Positions 56,623 to 64,000 of a stretch of DNA of 64,000 nt are shown here, in pieces (the first letter of the stretch is position 1; every line of letters begins with the position of its first letter). Origin of the DNA: Marthasterias glacialis (Eukaryota; Echinodermata; Asteroidea; Forcipulatida; Asteriidae); contig OU452221.1 in the NCBI GenBank assembly GCA_911728455.2, positions 29,887,291-29,951,290 on the forward strand, in the 5' to 3' direction. Under the pieces are notes generated by a model, which was not told the origin of the DNA, did no database searches, and saw only the letters and a program-made list of their open reading frames with translations. Made by a program: the position numbers and the translations under genes.

Positions 56623-58924
56623 GTGCATCTTAAATTCATTTCGGTGTCATTTAAATTATCTTAAATCTGTAATTGTGATATATTTTTTAATGTTATTGAG
56701 GCCAAGGAAAATAACATTCATTGTCAATGTTGTTGTCATTGTCAGGTGAACTTTTATCTCTCAAATTATAAATGGTGTTGATAAGATCTGAAGGTAGATG
56801 AGTAATTGCTGTAATGTTTCTGTTGCACTGAATTCAACCACTGTCTGTATAGGTAAGAAAGACTTTCTTCACACTGGTGTTTTGTGATAACTGTCATAAA
56901 CTACTGTTTCATGGTTTCCGATGTCAAACGTGCGGTTACAAGTTTCACCAGAGATGTGCCAGCAAGGTACCAACACTTTGTGTTGCAGAGAATCTATATA
57001 AAATGTAAGTACATCTTATATAACATACAGGATAAGGTATAGCACATCTACAGGCCTAGTAATAAACAACAAAGACCAACATAAAAGTCAAAGGTCAGCA
57101 CATTGCTGAGTAACACCAGGCTCTGTTTGATGTTGGAAACACTGTGCACAATGGAATACGGAAAAATAAAGTCCCATAAAGCCGAAGGCCGAGTGGGATA
57201 TGGGATGCAGACGCGCTATATTTTCCCATATTCCACAAGCGCGTGTGTGATAACAAATTTTTCTTCCAGTCAAGTGGAAGATAATACAACTTTGAGCGTT
57301 GTTTGATGAAGAGCAAGATGTGCAATTTTGCACTGTCCGTATACGGAGTGTGACGCATGATACTCAAAATACGCAGAGTGCAATATAGACTACTGGGAGT
57401 ATGGTATGGTTTCTTTATCACACTCCCATTGAGCAATCTGATTGGAGGATTAGCGCATACTGGAATGATAAATCACTTCATGATACCCAACAAGACGTCG
57501 CAAAGTGCCCATTATTATTTTTACCATATGGGTATGCAGAGCTGTTCGAATTATTACACCCTTTTGTATAGTACCTTGTCAGGGTTTACAAGACATTAAT
57601 TACAGAGCCCAAGCCCTACCCCAAGCTGAAGTTTGGAAAATTATAAAGTTGCATCAGGCCCATGAACACTGAGGGCACACATGGTACCCCTACACATTCA
57701 AAGAAAATAACAAATGGTCTGTTGTAAGACTCATTGTGTTTATATTATGCAGCAAATCTGCTACCTTTGCTCCCATTATTGGGATCTGCTGAATAGACCT
57801 TTATCATGGTGCGGCCATCTTTATTTTCTCCCATTCAAACCAATGTAACCAAACCGAGGCTGGAAGGGCAAATAGTCTGTTTCCTTTTTGTACAATGAAT
57901 ATTAGCATCTATTACTGTTATTGGATACAGGGAACATGACCAAGATGGTTGCAGCATGATAAAGGTCTATTAGTTTGTTTCATTGATGTGCATAGAGATG
58001 CATAGTGCAACCCCAACATGGTTCCAACCAGTTGGTGATTCATCATTTACAAGAGGGTTTTTTATTTATGTAAATCATTAGTATCATTTTGGGGGGTGAT
58101 TTTTTAAACAAACTGTTGTCCAGTGCTCACCAGTTTTAAGGTTTGATCCAAAATAATGATTTACTTTCTTCCAAACATCTCTATAAGTTTTTGTGACTGA
58201 TGATTGATGTAGAATGTCTTATGTTTGTTTGAATTGAAGGCTTTTAATGAAGAATGTTGAGGATGTAGTTGATTCTGACTCGGATGAACCAGAATCACCT
58301 ACTACACCAAACTCAACTTCTGATATGCCCAAGGCGACTTTACCCAGAGAAAGATCTACGTCAGCACCTAATGTTAGCTTCAATGCAGTTAATGCAATCT
58401 CTGGCACAACCTTTGAGGTGGGTACAAACTTTATTGTATGAGATATACTTTTGGTAAGACATCTGCTCTGTAATGGTCGGGGTCTTGGGTTCAAATCCCA
58501 CCCAAGGAATATGCCTGGGGATTTTTTTCTTACACAGGACACAGGAAAGTATTTGGTATACGATGCTTAAAACACATCGGGGTATGGGTAAAAAGCACAA
58601 ATAAATTCTTTCAAAATTATTAATGTGCTTTTTGAAAAGTCTACTATTGTCCCAAGTTGTGCCCTAAATGGCGCCCTCTTGTGATTGAGCAGAATTTCTT
58701 GATGGTTGTTGCTTGGAGTAGTTGAGTTATGCGATAATTCTCATTATTTTTTGGGGATATGAATTGACTGTGTATTAAATAAAGATAAATAAAGAGCGTT
58801 AAAATGACATGTTTGAAGGTGATATTGATGCCTTGGAATATGATACTAAGCCTTAAAAATTGCCTTTTTCTGAATCTACAGGAGTACAGTGATACAAAGT
58901 TTGTCTTTAAAACGAACCCCGCAG
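28090..58924 (+). CDS. BRAF: B-Raf-type serine/threonine kinase, N-terminal eight exons (3' partial)
   Basis: Exons: 28090-28215, 41702-41803, 53757-54092, 54798-54950, 55682-55738, 56853-57004, 58240-58417 and 58882-58924. Phases match at every junction. The visible part is 376 residues counted from ATG 28108 (AAGATGGCGG, the best context) or 382 from 28090. It has a BRAF-specific region (exon 2), a Ras-binding domain (exons 3-5), a C1 zinc finger with all eight ligands (exons 5-6) and a CR2 14-3-3 motif [10 protein letters not shown] (exon 7). Raf couples Ras-GTP at the membrane to MEK and ERK. The BRAF-specific exon makes this the B-Raf-like ancestral form rather than vertebrate RAF1. The kinase domain was not found in 58925-64000, so it lies beyond the window. 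Exons 1 and 2 are 13.5 kb apart and exons 2 and 3 are 12 kb apart. Confidence 0.94.
28519..29469. mobile_element. Non-autonomous terminal-inverted-repeat element (951 bp) in Raf intron 1
   Basis: Inverted repeats of about 50 bases at 28519-28570 and 29417-29469 start AGTAACTGGGG and continue CTGTACTCCTTTTT and GAGATTTTGACAT to a GGTCGTA stretch. The interior has no recognisable transposase. I could not identify a target duplication, so the superfamily is open. Confidence 0.75.
29582..29618. repeat. Short hairpin in Raf intron 1
   Basis: ATGGAGGTAGAATT and its exact reverse complement AATTCTACCTCCAT are separated by nine bases. Confidence 0.8.
29858..30770. mobile_element. Long inverted-repeat (fold-back) element in Raf intron 1
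   Basis: Arms at about 29858-30055 and 30604-30770 are inverted, diverged copies. Shared blocks include CACCCAACAAC/GTTGTTGGGT, AATGCTCATGTGTT, GATTCAAAACC, CAGGGAGTGA and AAACTGCTCCAAAA. The 550-base interior contains an open frame of 135 codons that is cysteine-rich but matches no family I know. Confidence 0.7.
30834..31108 (+). repeat. Dispersed repeat family X, partial copy
   Basis: It shares CAGTGCTTCAAAGAGAATCT, TTGGCTTTGT and AATCCCATTAGG with 52111-52397, in the same order and spacing but clearly diverged. Function and class unknown; no coding potential preserved. Confidence 0.65.
31740..32110. repeat. Dense TGTACATGTACA tract
   Basis: Palindromic TGTACATG/GTACATGTAC motifs recur many times, mixed with TACAGTAC. 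Similar clusters occur at 38960-39300 and 47885-47925, and single copies are scattered throughout 29-52 kb. Confidence 0.8.
33300..33500 (-). repeat. Dispersed repeat family X, inverted partial copy
   Basis: The reverse complement matches 51880-52030: AGACATTCCA, GTGCACNGNNCAAGC-like positions, a CAGGACAG block, and TGTGTAATCCCTGATTCCAG with CCTTTTT. Together with 51868-52400 and 30834-31108 this defines one old repeat of at least 500 bases. Confidence 0.6.
33868..34432 (+). repeat. 15-bp minisatellite, about 37 units, in Raf intron 1
   Basis: The unit is AGTGGCCCAGCTGTG with variants AGTAGCC and GCTATG. It reads as Ser-Gly-Pro-Ala-Val in one frame, and frames on both strands are open for about 190 codons. 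There is no flanking exon structure and the block lies inside an intron, so I treat it as noncoding. Most junctions between units spell GTGAGT. Confidence 0.93.
34868..35015. mobile_element. Fold-back MITE in Raf intron 1
   Basis: Inverted arms of about 35 bases: TAGACTGTG, then AAGTCTCTCGCGTATTCGAA on the left, mirrored by TTCGAATACGCGCGAGACTT and CACAGTCTA on the right, with a small gap in one arm. Ends TAGAC...GTCTA resemble the elements at 24023 and 57794. Confidence 0.8.
35700..36210 (+). pseudogene. Decayed Tc1/mariner transposase
   Basis: A helix-turn-helix segment reads [18 protein letters not shown] (from about 35745). Some 240 bases later a different segment reads LWSDESRL, a stop, and then NGHGYIRR, the typical second catalytic aspartate region of Tc1 transposases (WSDES...GHxYVRR). 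Stops and frame changes lie between and after these motifs, so it cannot encode an active enzyme. Terminal repeats were not located. Confidence 0.7.
37498..37578 (-). repeat. tRNA-like SINE relic
   Basis: On the minus strand GCTC/GAGC could form a D-stem, CACTG/CAGTG an anticodon stem with an oversized loop of ten bases, and GCAGCTTCAAATCCTGC a T-arm. The wrong loop size and lack of a matching acceptor stem exclude a working tRNA. Confidence 0.45.
38272..38366. mobile_element. 95-bp hairpin element in Raf intron 1
   Basis: Arms of 33 bases (TGTATATTTGGTTTGCGG at the outer end) pair with three mismatches. The middle contains a further small palindrome, TGCTATATACTGTATAGCA. It is most likely a tiny MITE; a hairpin RNA is also possible because it is on a transcribed intron. 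Confidence 0.8.
39371..39445 (+). repeat. Dispersed repeat family Y (GGCACCAAGGCC), copy 1
   Basis: It contains GGAAACTTTTGAAGGGGCAC, CAAGGCCAAGA and GAGGCCATGGCCTCCGTGTA. Related copies are at 50046-50180, 55837-55915, 62354-62468 and 62702-62790. Confidence 0.7.
41205..41530 (+). repeat. Degenerate TTGCATTTGGCAGTC repeats before Raf exon 2
   Basis: Loosely spaced copies of TGTTGCATTTGGCAG occur at least six times with irregular 50-60 base spacing. They open a long frame that runs into exon 2, but the CTCTCCACAG acceptor and family comparison place the exon start at 41702. Confidence 0.6.
41702..41803 (+). CDS. BRAF: Raf exon 2, BRAF-specific region
   Basis: 102 bases, the same size as human exon 2 as I recall it, phase 0 to 0. 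It encodes 34 residues with the diagnostic run [18 protein letters not shown], matching human IEALLDKFGGEHNPPSIY. In vertebrate B-Raf this region binds KSR. The acceptor is CTCTCCACAG and the donor GTAAGA. Confidence 0.95.
41999..47672. repeat. 45-bp minisatellite, about 126 units, with higher-order repeats, in Raf intron 2
   Basis: The unit is CTGGGGAGTGTCTAGAATGG then TCTTGGGCAGGCTCATGGTG and TCTGT, 45 bases, kept in exact register for over 5.5 kb. Variation is concentrated at four or five positions (GGGG/GAAG/GGTG/GGGC, GGGC/GAGC/GTGC, CATGG/CATTG). Segments 42421-44670 and 44671-46920 are adjacent near-identical 2250-bp copies of 50 units; I saw only a handful of differences. A 17-unit (765-bp) block at 46006-46770 is repeated at 46771-47535. 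End units are degenerate. The minus strand is open for 1872 codons (42066-47684), repeating [15 protein letters not shown], but two plus-strand frames are also open for long stretches. Confidence 0.97.
48593..49421. mobile_element. Non-autonomous DNA transposon with 33-bp terminal inverted repeats
   Basis: The ends are exact inverted repeats starting GGCCAAATAAAAAAAAATAC and finishing CAGTTGATCGTCC. TTA flanks both sides, which fits a 3-bp TWA target duplication as in PIF/Harbinger elements. Inside, CCGCATCC motifs are repeated near both ends, and the middle is GC-richer unique sequence without a transposase. The superfamily is inference from the TTA duplication. Confidence 0.85.
50046..50180 (-). 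repeat. Dispersed repeat family Y, copy 2
   Basis: This is the longest copy. It shares GCCACGGAGGCCATGTACA, CTTGGTGCCCCTTCAGAAGT and AAAATGAAAACGGCCTTGCC with the others, inverted relative to copies 1, 3 and 4. Confidence 0.7.
51868..52400 (+). repeat. Dispersed repeat family X, longest copy
   Basis: Its left part matches 33300-33500 (inverted) and its right part matches 30834-31108, which together outline the family. It contains only short frames. Confidence 0.65.
52850..52990. repeat. Dispersed repeat family Z, copy 1
   Basis: It shares ATCTGAAAGCTCA, AGTTCATACCAGTA/AGTTTATACCAGTA and AAGACACC...TTGATTA with 60220-60365, in the same order and spacing. Confidence 0.6.
53757..54092 (+). CDS. 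BRAF: Raf exon 3, linker and first strand of the Ras-binding domain
   Basis: 112 residues. It begins EYEELTEKL, continues through a Ser/Pro-rich linker ([12 protein letters not shown]) and ends in [14 protein letters not shown], the first beta strands of the Ras-binding domain. The Arg of NKQRT corresponds to RAF1 Arg59. Phase 0 at both ends; donor GTGAGT. Confidence 0.95.
54125..54380 (+). mobile_element. tRNA-derived SINE in Raf intron 3
   Basis: The head GGTGTGTGCGTAAAGCGCTC resembles a tRNA D-arm/A-box and CCCTGGTTCGATTCCCGG a T-arm/B-box. The body holds GGGGTTTTCTCCAGG and GGTTTCCCCCCTCCGG, like the SINE at 12735-13016. It starts about 30 bases after the exon 3 donor. Confidence 0.8.
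54798..54950 (+). CDS. BRAF: Raf exon 4, Ras-binding domain core
   Basis: 51 residues. It contains [11 protein letters not shown], in which the Lys, Lys and Arg equivalent to RAF1 Lys84, Lys87 and Arg89 are all kept; Arg89 is essential for Ras binding in RAF1. It ends [12 protein letters not shown] at GTAAGA. Confidence 0.95.
55682..55738 (+). CDS. BRAF: Raf exon 5, end of Ras-binding domain
   Basis: 19 residues ([19 protein letters not shown]). The His of HNF is the first zinc ligand of the C1 finger, separated from the next ligand by exactly 12 residues after splicing. Donor GTAAGT. Confidence 0.93.
55837..55915 (+). repeat. Dispersed repeat family Y, copy 3
   Basis: It contains CATTTCAAGGGCACCAAGGC and ATGCCTCCATTGCCTCCATG and lies in Raf intron 5. 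Confidence 0.65.
56853..57004 (+). CDS. BRAF: Raf exon 6, C1 zinc finger
   Basis: It holds the rest of the C1 signature: CDNC, nine residues, CQTC, four residues, H, QRC, seven residues, C. The stretch [14 protein letters not shown] is nearly identical to vertebrate Raf. It leaves two bases of a split codon at a GTAAGT donor. Confidence 0.96.
57794..57969. mobile_element. MITE in Raf intron 6
   Basis: Terminal inverted repeats TAGACCTTTATCATGGTGC on the left and GCATGATAAAGGTCTA on the right extend to GGCCATCTT/AAGATGGTT (about 28 bases). 176 bp long and without coding capacity. The outer eight bases equal those of the 24023-24195 element. Confidence 0.82.
58240..58417 (+). CDS. BRAF: Raf exon 7, CR2 with 14-3-3 site
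   Basis: It completes the split Met codon and encodes an acidic stretch ([12 protein letters not shown]), then [15 protein letters not shown], the CR2 motif phosphorylated in other Rafs to hold 14-3-3 and the inactive state. Phase 0 at its end; donor GTGGGT. Confidence 0.92.
58455..58610 (+). mobile_element. tRNA-derived SINE in Raf intron 7
   Basis: TTGGGTTCAAATCCCACCCAA forms a good T-arm/B-box, preceded by a GGTAAGACATCTGCTC head. The body (CACAGGACACAGGAAAGTAT) differs from the other SINEs here, so it is probably a separate family. It begins about 40 bases after the exon 7 donor. Confidence 0.65.
58882..58924 (+). CDS. BRAF: Raf exon 8, small linker exon
   Basis: 43 bases encoding [14 protein letters not shown] plus one base of the next codon. 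Residue similarity is weak. The position straight after CR2, the phase (0 in, 1 out) and the small size match a 37-base exon that I recall at this place in human BRAF. Acceptor TCTACAG and donor GTGAGT are good. Confidence 0.75.
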
Positions 58925-60219
58925 GTGAGTACATATCTTTGGTTAGCCAATTCCATTGGTTTTCATGTTGGTGTGAGGTAAACAACAACAAAAAGAAGTA
59001 TGTCATCACATCACCAAGTTAAATTCTATGATGTTTGATGTTGGGTCCATTTTTGTTAACCCAATCCCGGAACTACATATTCACACGTACGAGGCAATTT
59101 GGCACTTTTTCAAAACTAAAACATTTCTTGTCATTGTTGAGTAGAATATCCTCAGCATAATATTCAATATTCCCAAACTCCAAGATTCTCCTAATTGTTC
59201 AATCAAGGACATTGATTAATTTTGAGAAAATACTCATCCAAATCCCCTGGTTTTCTAGCCTGGGACTTTTCTCAAACATCCCCTGATTTTCTAGCCTGGG
59301 ACTTTCTCAAAGTATTGCATACCATGGTTATGCAAAACCTAAAGAGTGGCTTTGTGTTACCAAATTCATTCGACTCAAGTAATTTTTTGAAGATTTGGGT
59401 TGGTTGATGTTCTTGATCAAACCTATACCCCTTTCAGTACACTTAAACTGGCATTATATTGTTTTCATGATGCCAGTATGGTTTGACTTGTGACATGATT
59501 ACTTTAACGGGCTGGAGTTTTCCAGCTAAGTCTCAGAGCATTAGTTTATCAGCTAGGATTCTGGTGATCATGACATACTTTGGAGAGTGTGACGTTGTTC
59601 AAATTTGGGTGAAGTAGTTTCTTTTTGATTTGAGTCTTCGCTGGTCTATTATGCTGTATTAGATCCAAGGTGTGGATTAACAACCATTAATTCCAGAAGC
59701 AGAATCCAAAAGAATCCTTCCTTGCATGGGCCATATTCATAAAATGACAAACACAACTTGCATTTGGTTGTGTCAAGCTTAACATCAAAGCAGGAACATT
59801 TAATTTCACAGGCAAAATAATAACACGCTTGCTTGCACAGTTGGAAAAAAAACAGCGCATTCATGAAAAACCCCAACCAGTACCTTTTGCATCCCAACTC
59901 CATCCTATTCCATGTAAAATATTCATCATTGCCTGAAATAAGACAGACACCTTCGCTATCCATGGCTGTCAACATTGACACAATCCTCTCCTTGAATAGT
60001 ACTTACTGCCGTTTTGTTTTTGGGAGCTTTTTAGTTTTCTGTGCATGATTTTGTGTTCATTTTGTATTCTTTTGAGTGAGGAAAATTTAGATGAATACAC
60101 CCATCTGTATGGAAATACACTAGATATATATTTTATTTGTTTTTTATTTGAACCAAGATACAAGCTAGAAAAACTGAGTATTTGAAGACAAGAGACAAAA
60201 GTTTGGGGACACACCAATT

Positions 60220-60365
60220 TCCATCTGAAAGCTCATTGATTATAAAGTTTATACCAGTACCAATGCCCCAGAGAAGAAATTTTCATGTAAAGTAATAACA
60301 CAGTCAACAAAATAGCTTTGGAAGTCCTCAAAGACACCATTGCTTATTTTGATTACTGCAATCAA
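60220..60365. repeat. Dispersed repeat family Z, copy 2
   Basis: Homologous to 52850-52990. It adds a CCTCAAAGACACCATTGCTT stretch, and both copies end in an AT-rich TTGATTA sequence. Confidence 0.6.
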
Positions 60366-62353
60366 AATATCGACTTACAGACGAACGAGGAAATGCATGT
60401 AATTCCCTGACAAAACCTATAGTGTTTGGGGGTGTTTTCACTAAAGTGGGCTGACCTAATTTGATAAAATCTTCACATGTTGACTGGATGATAAACCAGC
60501 ACATGAAAATGGCTTTACTCTTTGATGAACCAATGATGGAATACAACTTGAATGTAAAGGTGATATCAGTACTCGGCATCCAAAAAAGTCTGTACAGTTA
60601 TTATTTTTTGTTTCGGTGCTGGCGAGAAAATAAAATAATCCTGAAAATGATCCCAAATTCTGGGTTCTAAAATTTGCATGTGAATTGTCAACATTTTGCT
60701 TCGTTGTGTTTTTCTAAAACACAAACTTCATTCATGTTTTGCAGTAGTATAGAGAATGAAAAGTATAAGAGAAAATGCACTTCATGAGTTTCAGAACTAA
60801 AGTGTATTTACAAACAAAATAGAGAAAAGTAAATTTGTACAATTTAGAGAATTACCGAGAACATTTGTTGTAAACAAAACTGGATTCATCACCCAATATA
60901 TGCTTTTTTAATTTCTTTTTAGTTTTGCTTATTTTTTTTTTTACTACGTCATGGTTAGATTATTATTTTTCTTTTCTTCAGTTGTTCAATAGAACTGTAC
61001 ACCTTTTTGGTAATTCACTTGTAATTCTGCAATGATCCATGTACTCGATCAATCAATATGGTTAATTATATACAAATTGTTTTGAGGGGGAAAATTACGT
61101 CAACAAATGTTTTGTATACAGCTTGGGGTTGCCTGTCCTGATTTTATACATGTAAATCAAGTTTTCTCTGAAAGAATGTTCGGAGCAGACAAAGTTGTCA
61201 GAAAATGTTATACCATTGCTACTGAACTCTCCTACATTAGAATTATAAAGGCTGGTTTATAATCTGTCAAAAAGCTGAGTAGACGGTAGTTATTACACAT
61301 TGGTGTAAGGGTAAAACTAAAATAATAGTCATTTCCTTGATGCAGTTATTACATCAGTTTAGCTAGACAACATAAAGACGCTCTAAAAAATGCCCCACTT
61401 AAGATCTACTCAATTATGTAACGTTCATGGGCTGGGCTTAACCCTCCTACTGTCTAACCATTCAATATCATCCACATAGATTGGATGGTAGATGTTACTA
61501 GGCAGAAAGTACATGATGTCATGTGGTGAATGCATCCACACAGAACATGGCTGGTCTGTGCACAGTTGTTCCACAACAAACAAGCCAGGCAATTCATTGG
61601 TTTCAAGTTCAAAGACATGTAGTTTGTCATGTCACCAGATCACTGGCAAAAGTTACGGAAAGTGAAAGGGATTTTACATGTAAATGTACATGTTCAGATG
61701 ACACATGTTGGTCTGAAACCAAAAACAATACTGTGAAATTACCTTCAGTGTACAGACTCTTTAAATAACTGAATGTCCTAAATGTGTTAATTCATTTGTT
61801 TATATTTTTGTTGGAATTTTATTTCCCTGATTGTTTCTCATTATCTTACTTTTATTGATTATTACTACATATATCTTGTGTCCATATTACCCATAAAATG
61901 TGTGCCAGTCTGTTGAATTACTGACCATGTTATTACACTTGATTCAAACAAACACCCACTATGTTCATGACTTATAGAAATCATTGAAGTGGTTGTGAAG
62001 AAATGAGTCGACAATTACAGTAAATAGTATCAAGAATTAAGCTATTTCAGATATGTACAGAATCAAATCCATGATACAAGTGTGTGTGGTTTGGAGGATT
62101 TAACTATTGGCCGAAAAGATTTTCTTTGAAACTTTCAAGATATTTGTTTTTTGGGGGGCTGTGTTGTTGGAGGACCTTCCCCAGCCATGACCTGGACCCA
62201 GTTTCATGGCTCTGCTTACTGTAGAATTCTGCGCTTACGCCCCCCTAGAATCACACGCGTTACAGGACGCCGTAAGCACAGAACTCTGGTAAGCAGCACC
62301 ATCATATTGTACCCAGATGATGATGATAATCTAGGCTTGGAACTTCATCTTTG

Positions 62354-62468
62354 AGACGGCAAGGCCATTTTCATTTTGCATTGTGAAAATCTTAAAGTCT
62401 TGGAAACTTTTGAAGGGAGGCCAAGGCTATAGCAATAAGGACCGTAGCCTCTGTGTAGTTCCAGGTGT
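62354..62468 (+). repeat. Dispersed repeat family Y, copy 4
   Basis: GGCAAGGCCATTTTCATTTT and TCTTGGAAACTTTTGAAGGG match the reverse complement of the far part of copy 2, which sets the family length near 130 bases. Confidence 0.65.
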
Positions 62469-62701
62469 AATGATCAAGTTACCTTGCAGATCAGCAATGG
62501 TACTACCTTAAAAGACTCCTATGGACATCAATCTCATTTGTTCCAAGTACAATTCAAAAAGAGCATGGTGATTATTGGTTTGATTTACCCAGGGAATCAA
62601 AACCCATTGGCTTTGAGAGTTACAGTGACCATGGTGGCGCCTGCACAAACTATATATACTTTCCAATGCTATGTGCAATCAACATGATCAATGTTCTTAC
62701 C

Positions 62702-62790
62702 AGACCTGGTACTTCATGGAGGCAATGGAGGCAATTGCCTCCGTTGCCCCTGGTCTTTGCTTTGGTGCCCTTGAAATGTCCCAATAGAAA
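62702..62790 (-). repeat. Dispersed repeat family Y, copy 5
   Basis: TACTTCATGGAGGCAATGGA and TTTGGTGCCCTTGAAATGTC are closest to copy 3, in inverse orientation. Confidence 0.65.
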
Positions 62791-63897
62791 TTTACAACAT
62801 CCTCATAGAGGTGCCCTTTATCATGTTTATCAATAAGAAAATGCCTTGGTACCCTTGCCCTTTCAAGAACGAAGCAATCAGGCCTGTTCTTACTCATGAA
62901 TATTCAGTACATGTCTCATAACTGATGTTGGGAGAGCTCTCTACATGTATTTCCTAAAATGCAACCCGACTAGACCATATCCATTATCTACTGGGGGGGG
63001 GGGGGTAATATCCATCATTTGTTGGGGGAGGGGTAAGTAATACAAGACTGGCAGACATTCTTTGGGTATGCTTCTAATATGACTAACCCATATATCCATC
63101 AAGACTCTGTGAATGTATGATATTAACATGATTCTCTTGTTGCTGACCAATGATTTTCTTCTAATCCATCATGTTCATTGTCATTTTGGTTTGATCATCT
63201 CCATCATTCATTAGACAGCAGTCACTTTTCTTGTATTGTTATCATTTTTCCAATCTCTCTTGACATATTCATCTCATTTCATCATTGATAAGTTCATTCA
63301 CAAACCCAACTTCAAATATGTGAATTCTTAACAAATTCAGCATTTAATCAGTTTAGATGGTCTCCAGAAAATTAGGGCTTGAATTTCATAAAAAACTGCA
63401 CAAGAGCACAGGTCTTTTAGCCCAGATCTTTCATTGGACCAAACATGATGTTTACAACTTTGAATGTTTGTACATGTGCTGAACGATAATGAGGACATTT
63501 AGAGTGAACATTTTTAAGGTATGAATTAGTAGCTCTTGGGAAAAACACTGGACTGCTGGACTTGTTTGGTTATGAGATTACTGGCCTAATGCTCACATTG
63601 ACTGAACCTGTGCCAGTGATCAAGTGGATGTCACAAGCCCTGTTGATGACATTTAATTTATTTTAAACAATGCTATGCAATAAGTGTATGAGTTTAAATT
63701 TCAAATCAAAGAAATGATAAACAATGAAAGCAAACAGCCAATCACTGGGTTTGGTTGTTGTATTGATATAATTTTAAGTATGATTAAAAATAACAGTGCA
63801 GACGAGCTCCACACAGCCACAGTTAAAATGTTCATACACATGAAGGCAAGTGTGAACAATTCACAAAACTGGTTGCTGTTTGAATGTTTCATACTCA

Positions 63898-64000
63898 CCT
63901 TAATCATCACCATCATTGTTGTAATCATAATCGTTAGTGTCATCAACATTATCAAACTCCTCATAATCATTATTATCATCATCATCTTAATCATCATGAT
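63898..64000. repeat. ATC/ATT-rich imperfect microsatellite at the window end
   Basis: Imperfect repeats of ATCATC and ATTATC run to the last base, so the array may continue beyond the window. Confidence 0.75.

Larger units (their letters stand above)
58925..64000. other. Start of Raf intron 8, no further exon seen
   Basis: I searched for the expected next exons (the Ser-rich linker, then WEIP and the glycine-rich kinase loop) and found none. The stretch holds repeat families Y and Z, a tandem duplication of about 45 bases at 59235-59310 (two TTTTCTAGCCTGGGACTTT copies), a G-run near 62993 and an ATC-rich end from 63898. Confidence 0.6.

Noticed and set aside
57085..57340. A gene or fold-back element around the GAATACGG and CGTATACGG motifs
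   Set aside because: The matches are short, no coding support was seen, and no arms could be aligned.
58925..64000. Raf kinase-domain exons
   Set aside because: I looked for the Ser-rich linker, WEIP, glycine loop and HRDLK motifs and did not find them in this stretch.

Overview
The window is eukaryotic nuclear DNA, most likely from a marine invertebrate deuterostome such as an echinoderm, hemichordate or cephalochordate. The evidence is GT-AG introns of very different sizes, metazoan gene families (NWD1, a GT31 galactosyltransferase, a fibrinogen-domain protein and Raf), CR1/L2-like LINE tails, tRNA-derived SINEs, fold-back elements and an AT-rich background. The species cannot be fixed from the sequence alone. 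All genes recognised here are on the + strand.

Layout. (1) 1384-9521 holds a six-exon NWD1-type gene: DUF4062, NACHT ATPase and WD40 propellers, ending in a CaaX-like tetrapeptide. It is complete. (2) 9899-12469 is a 35-bp minisatellite of about 73 units, followed by a tRNA-derived SINE on the - strand. (3) 15634-16800 is a single-exon GT31 (beta-1,3-galactosyltransferase-like) gene with a polyadenylation signal. (4) 16934-20414 is a repeat-rich spacer with a truncated LINE, a perfect palindrome, a fold-back element and the second copy of a 135-bp direct repeat. (5) 20415-23989 is a five-exon secreted protein: signal peptide, PAN/apple-like domain, Thr-rich mucin stretch made of 51-bp coding repeats, then a fibrinogen C-terminal domain. 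(6) 23990-28089 holds LINE and tRNA-like remnants. (7) From 28090 to beyond the right end lies a B-Raf-type kinase gene. Eight exons are visible (BRAF-specific N-terminus, Ras-binding domain, C1 zinc finger, CR2 14-3-3 site and one small exon). The kinase domain must lie past base 64000.

The Raf introns contain most of the unusual sequence: a 15-bp array rich in splice-donor hexamers, a 5.7-kb 45-bp array with nested 765-bp and 2250-bp higher-order repeats, several terminal-inverted-repeat elements, and many diverged dispersed repeats rich in the palindrome TGTACATGTACA. The 45-bp array creates an uninterrupted 1872-codon antisense reading frame, which I regard as most likely a by-product of a unit length divisible by three.

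The genes do not form an operon-like unit. NWD1-type NACHT proteins and fibrinogen-related proteins are often linked to innate immunity in invertebrates, but a shared role here is only inference. I found no clear new molecular system. The most interesting items are the CaaX-like end on the NACHT-WD40 protein, the PAN-mucin-fibrinogen architecture with its repeat-length potential, and the organisation of the arrays inside Raf introns.
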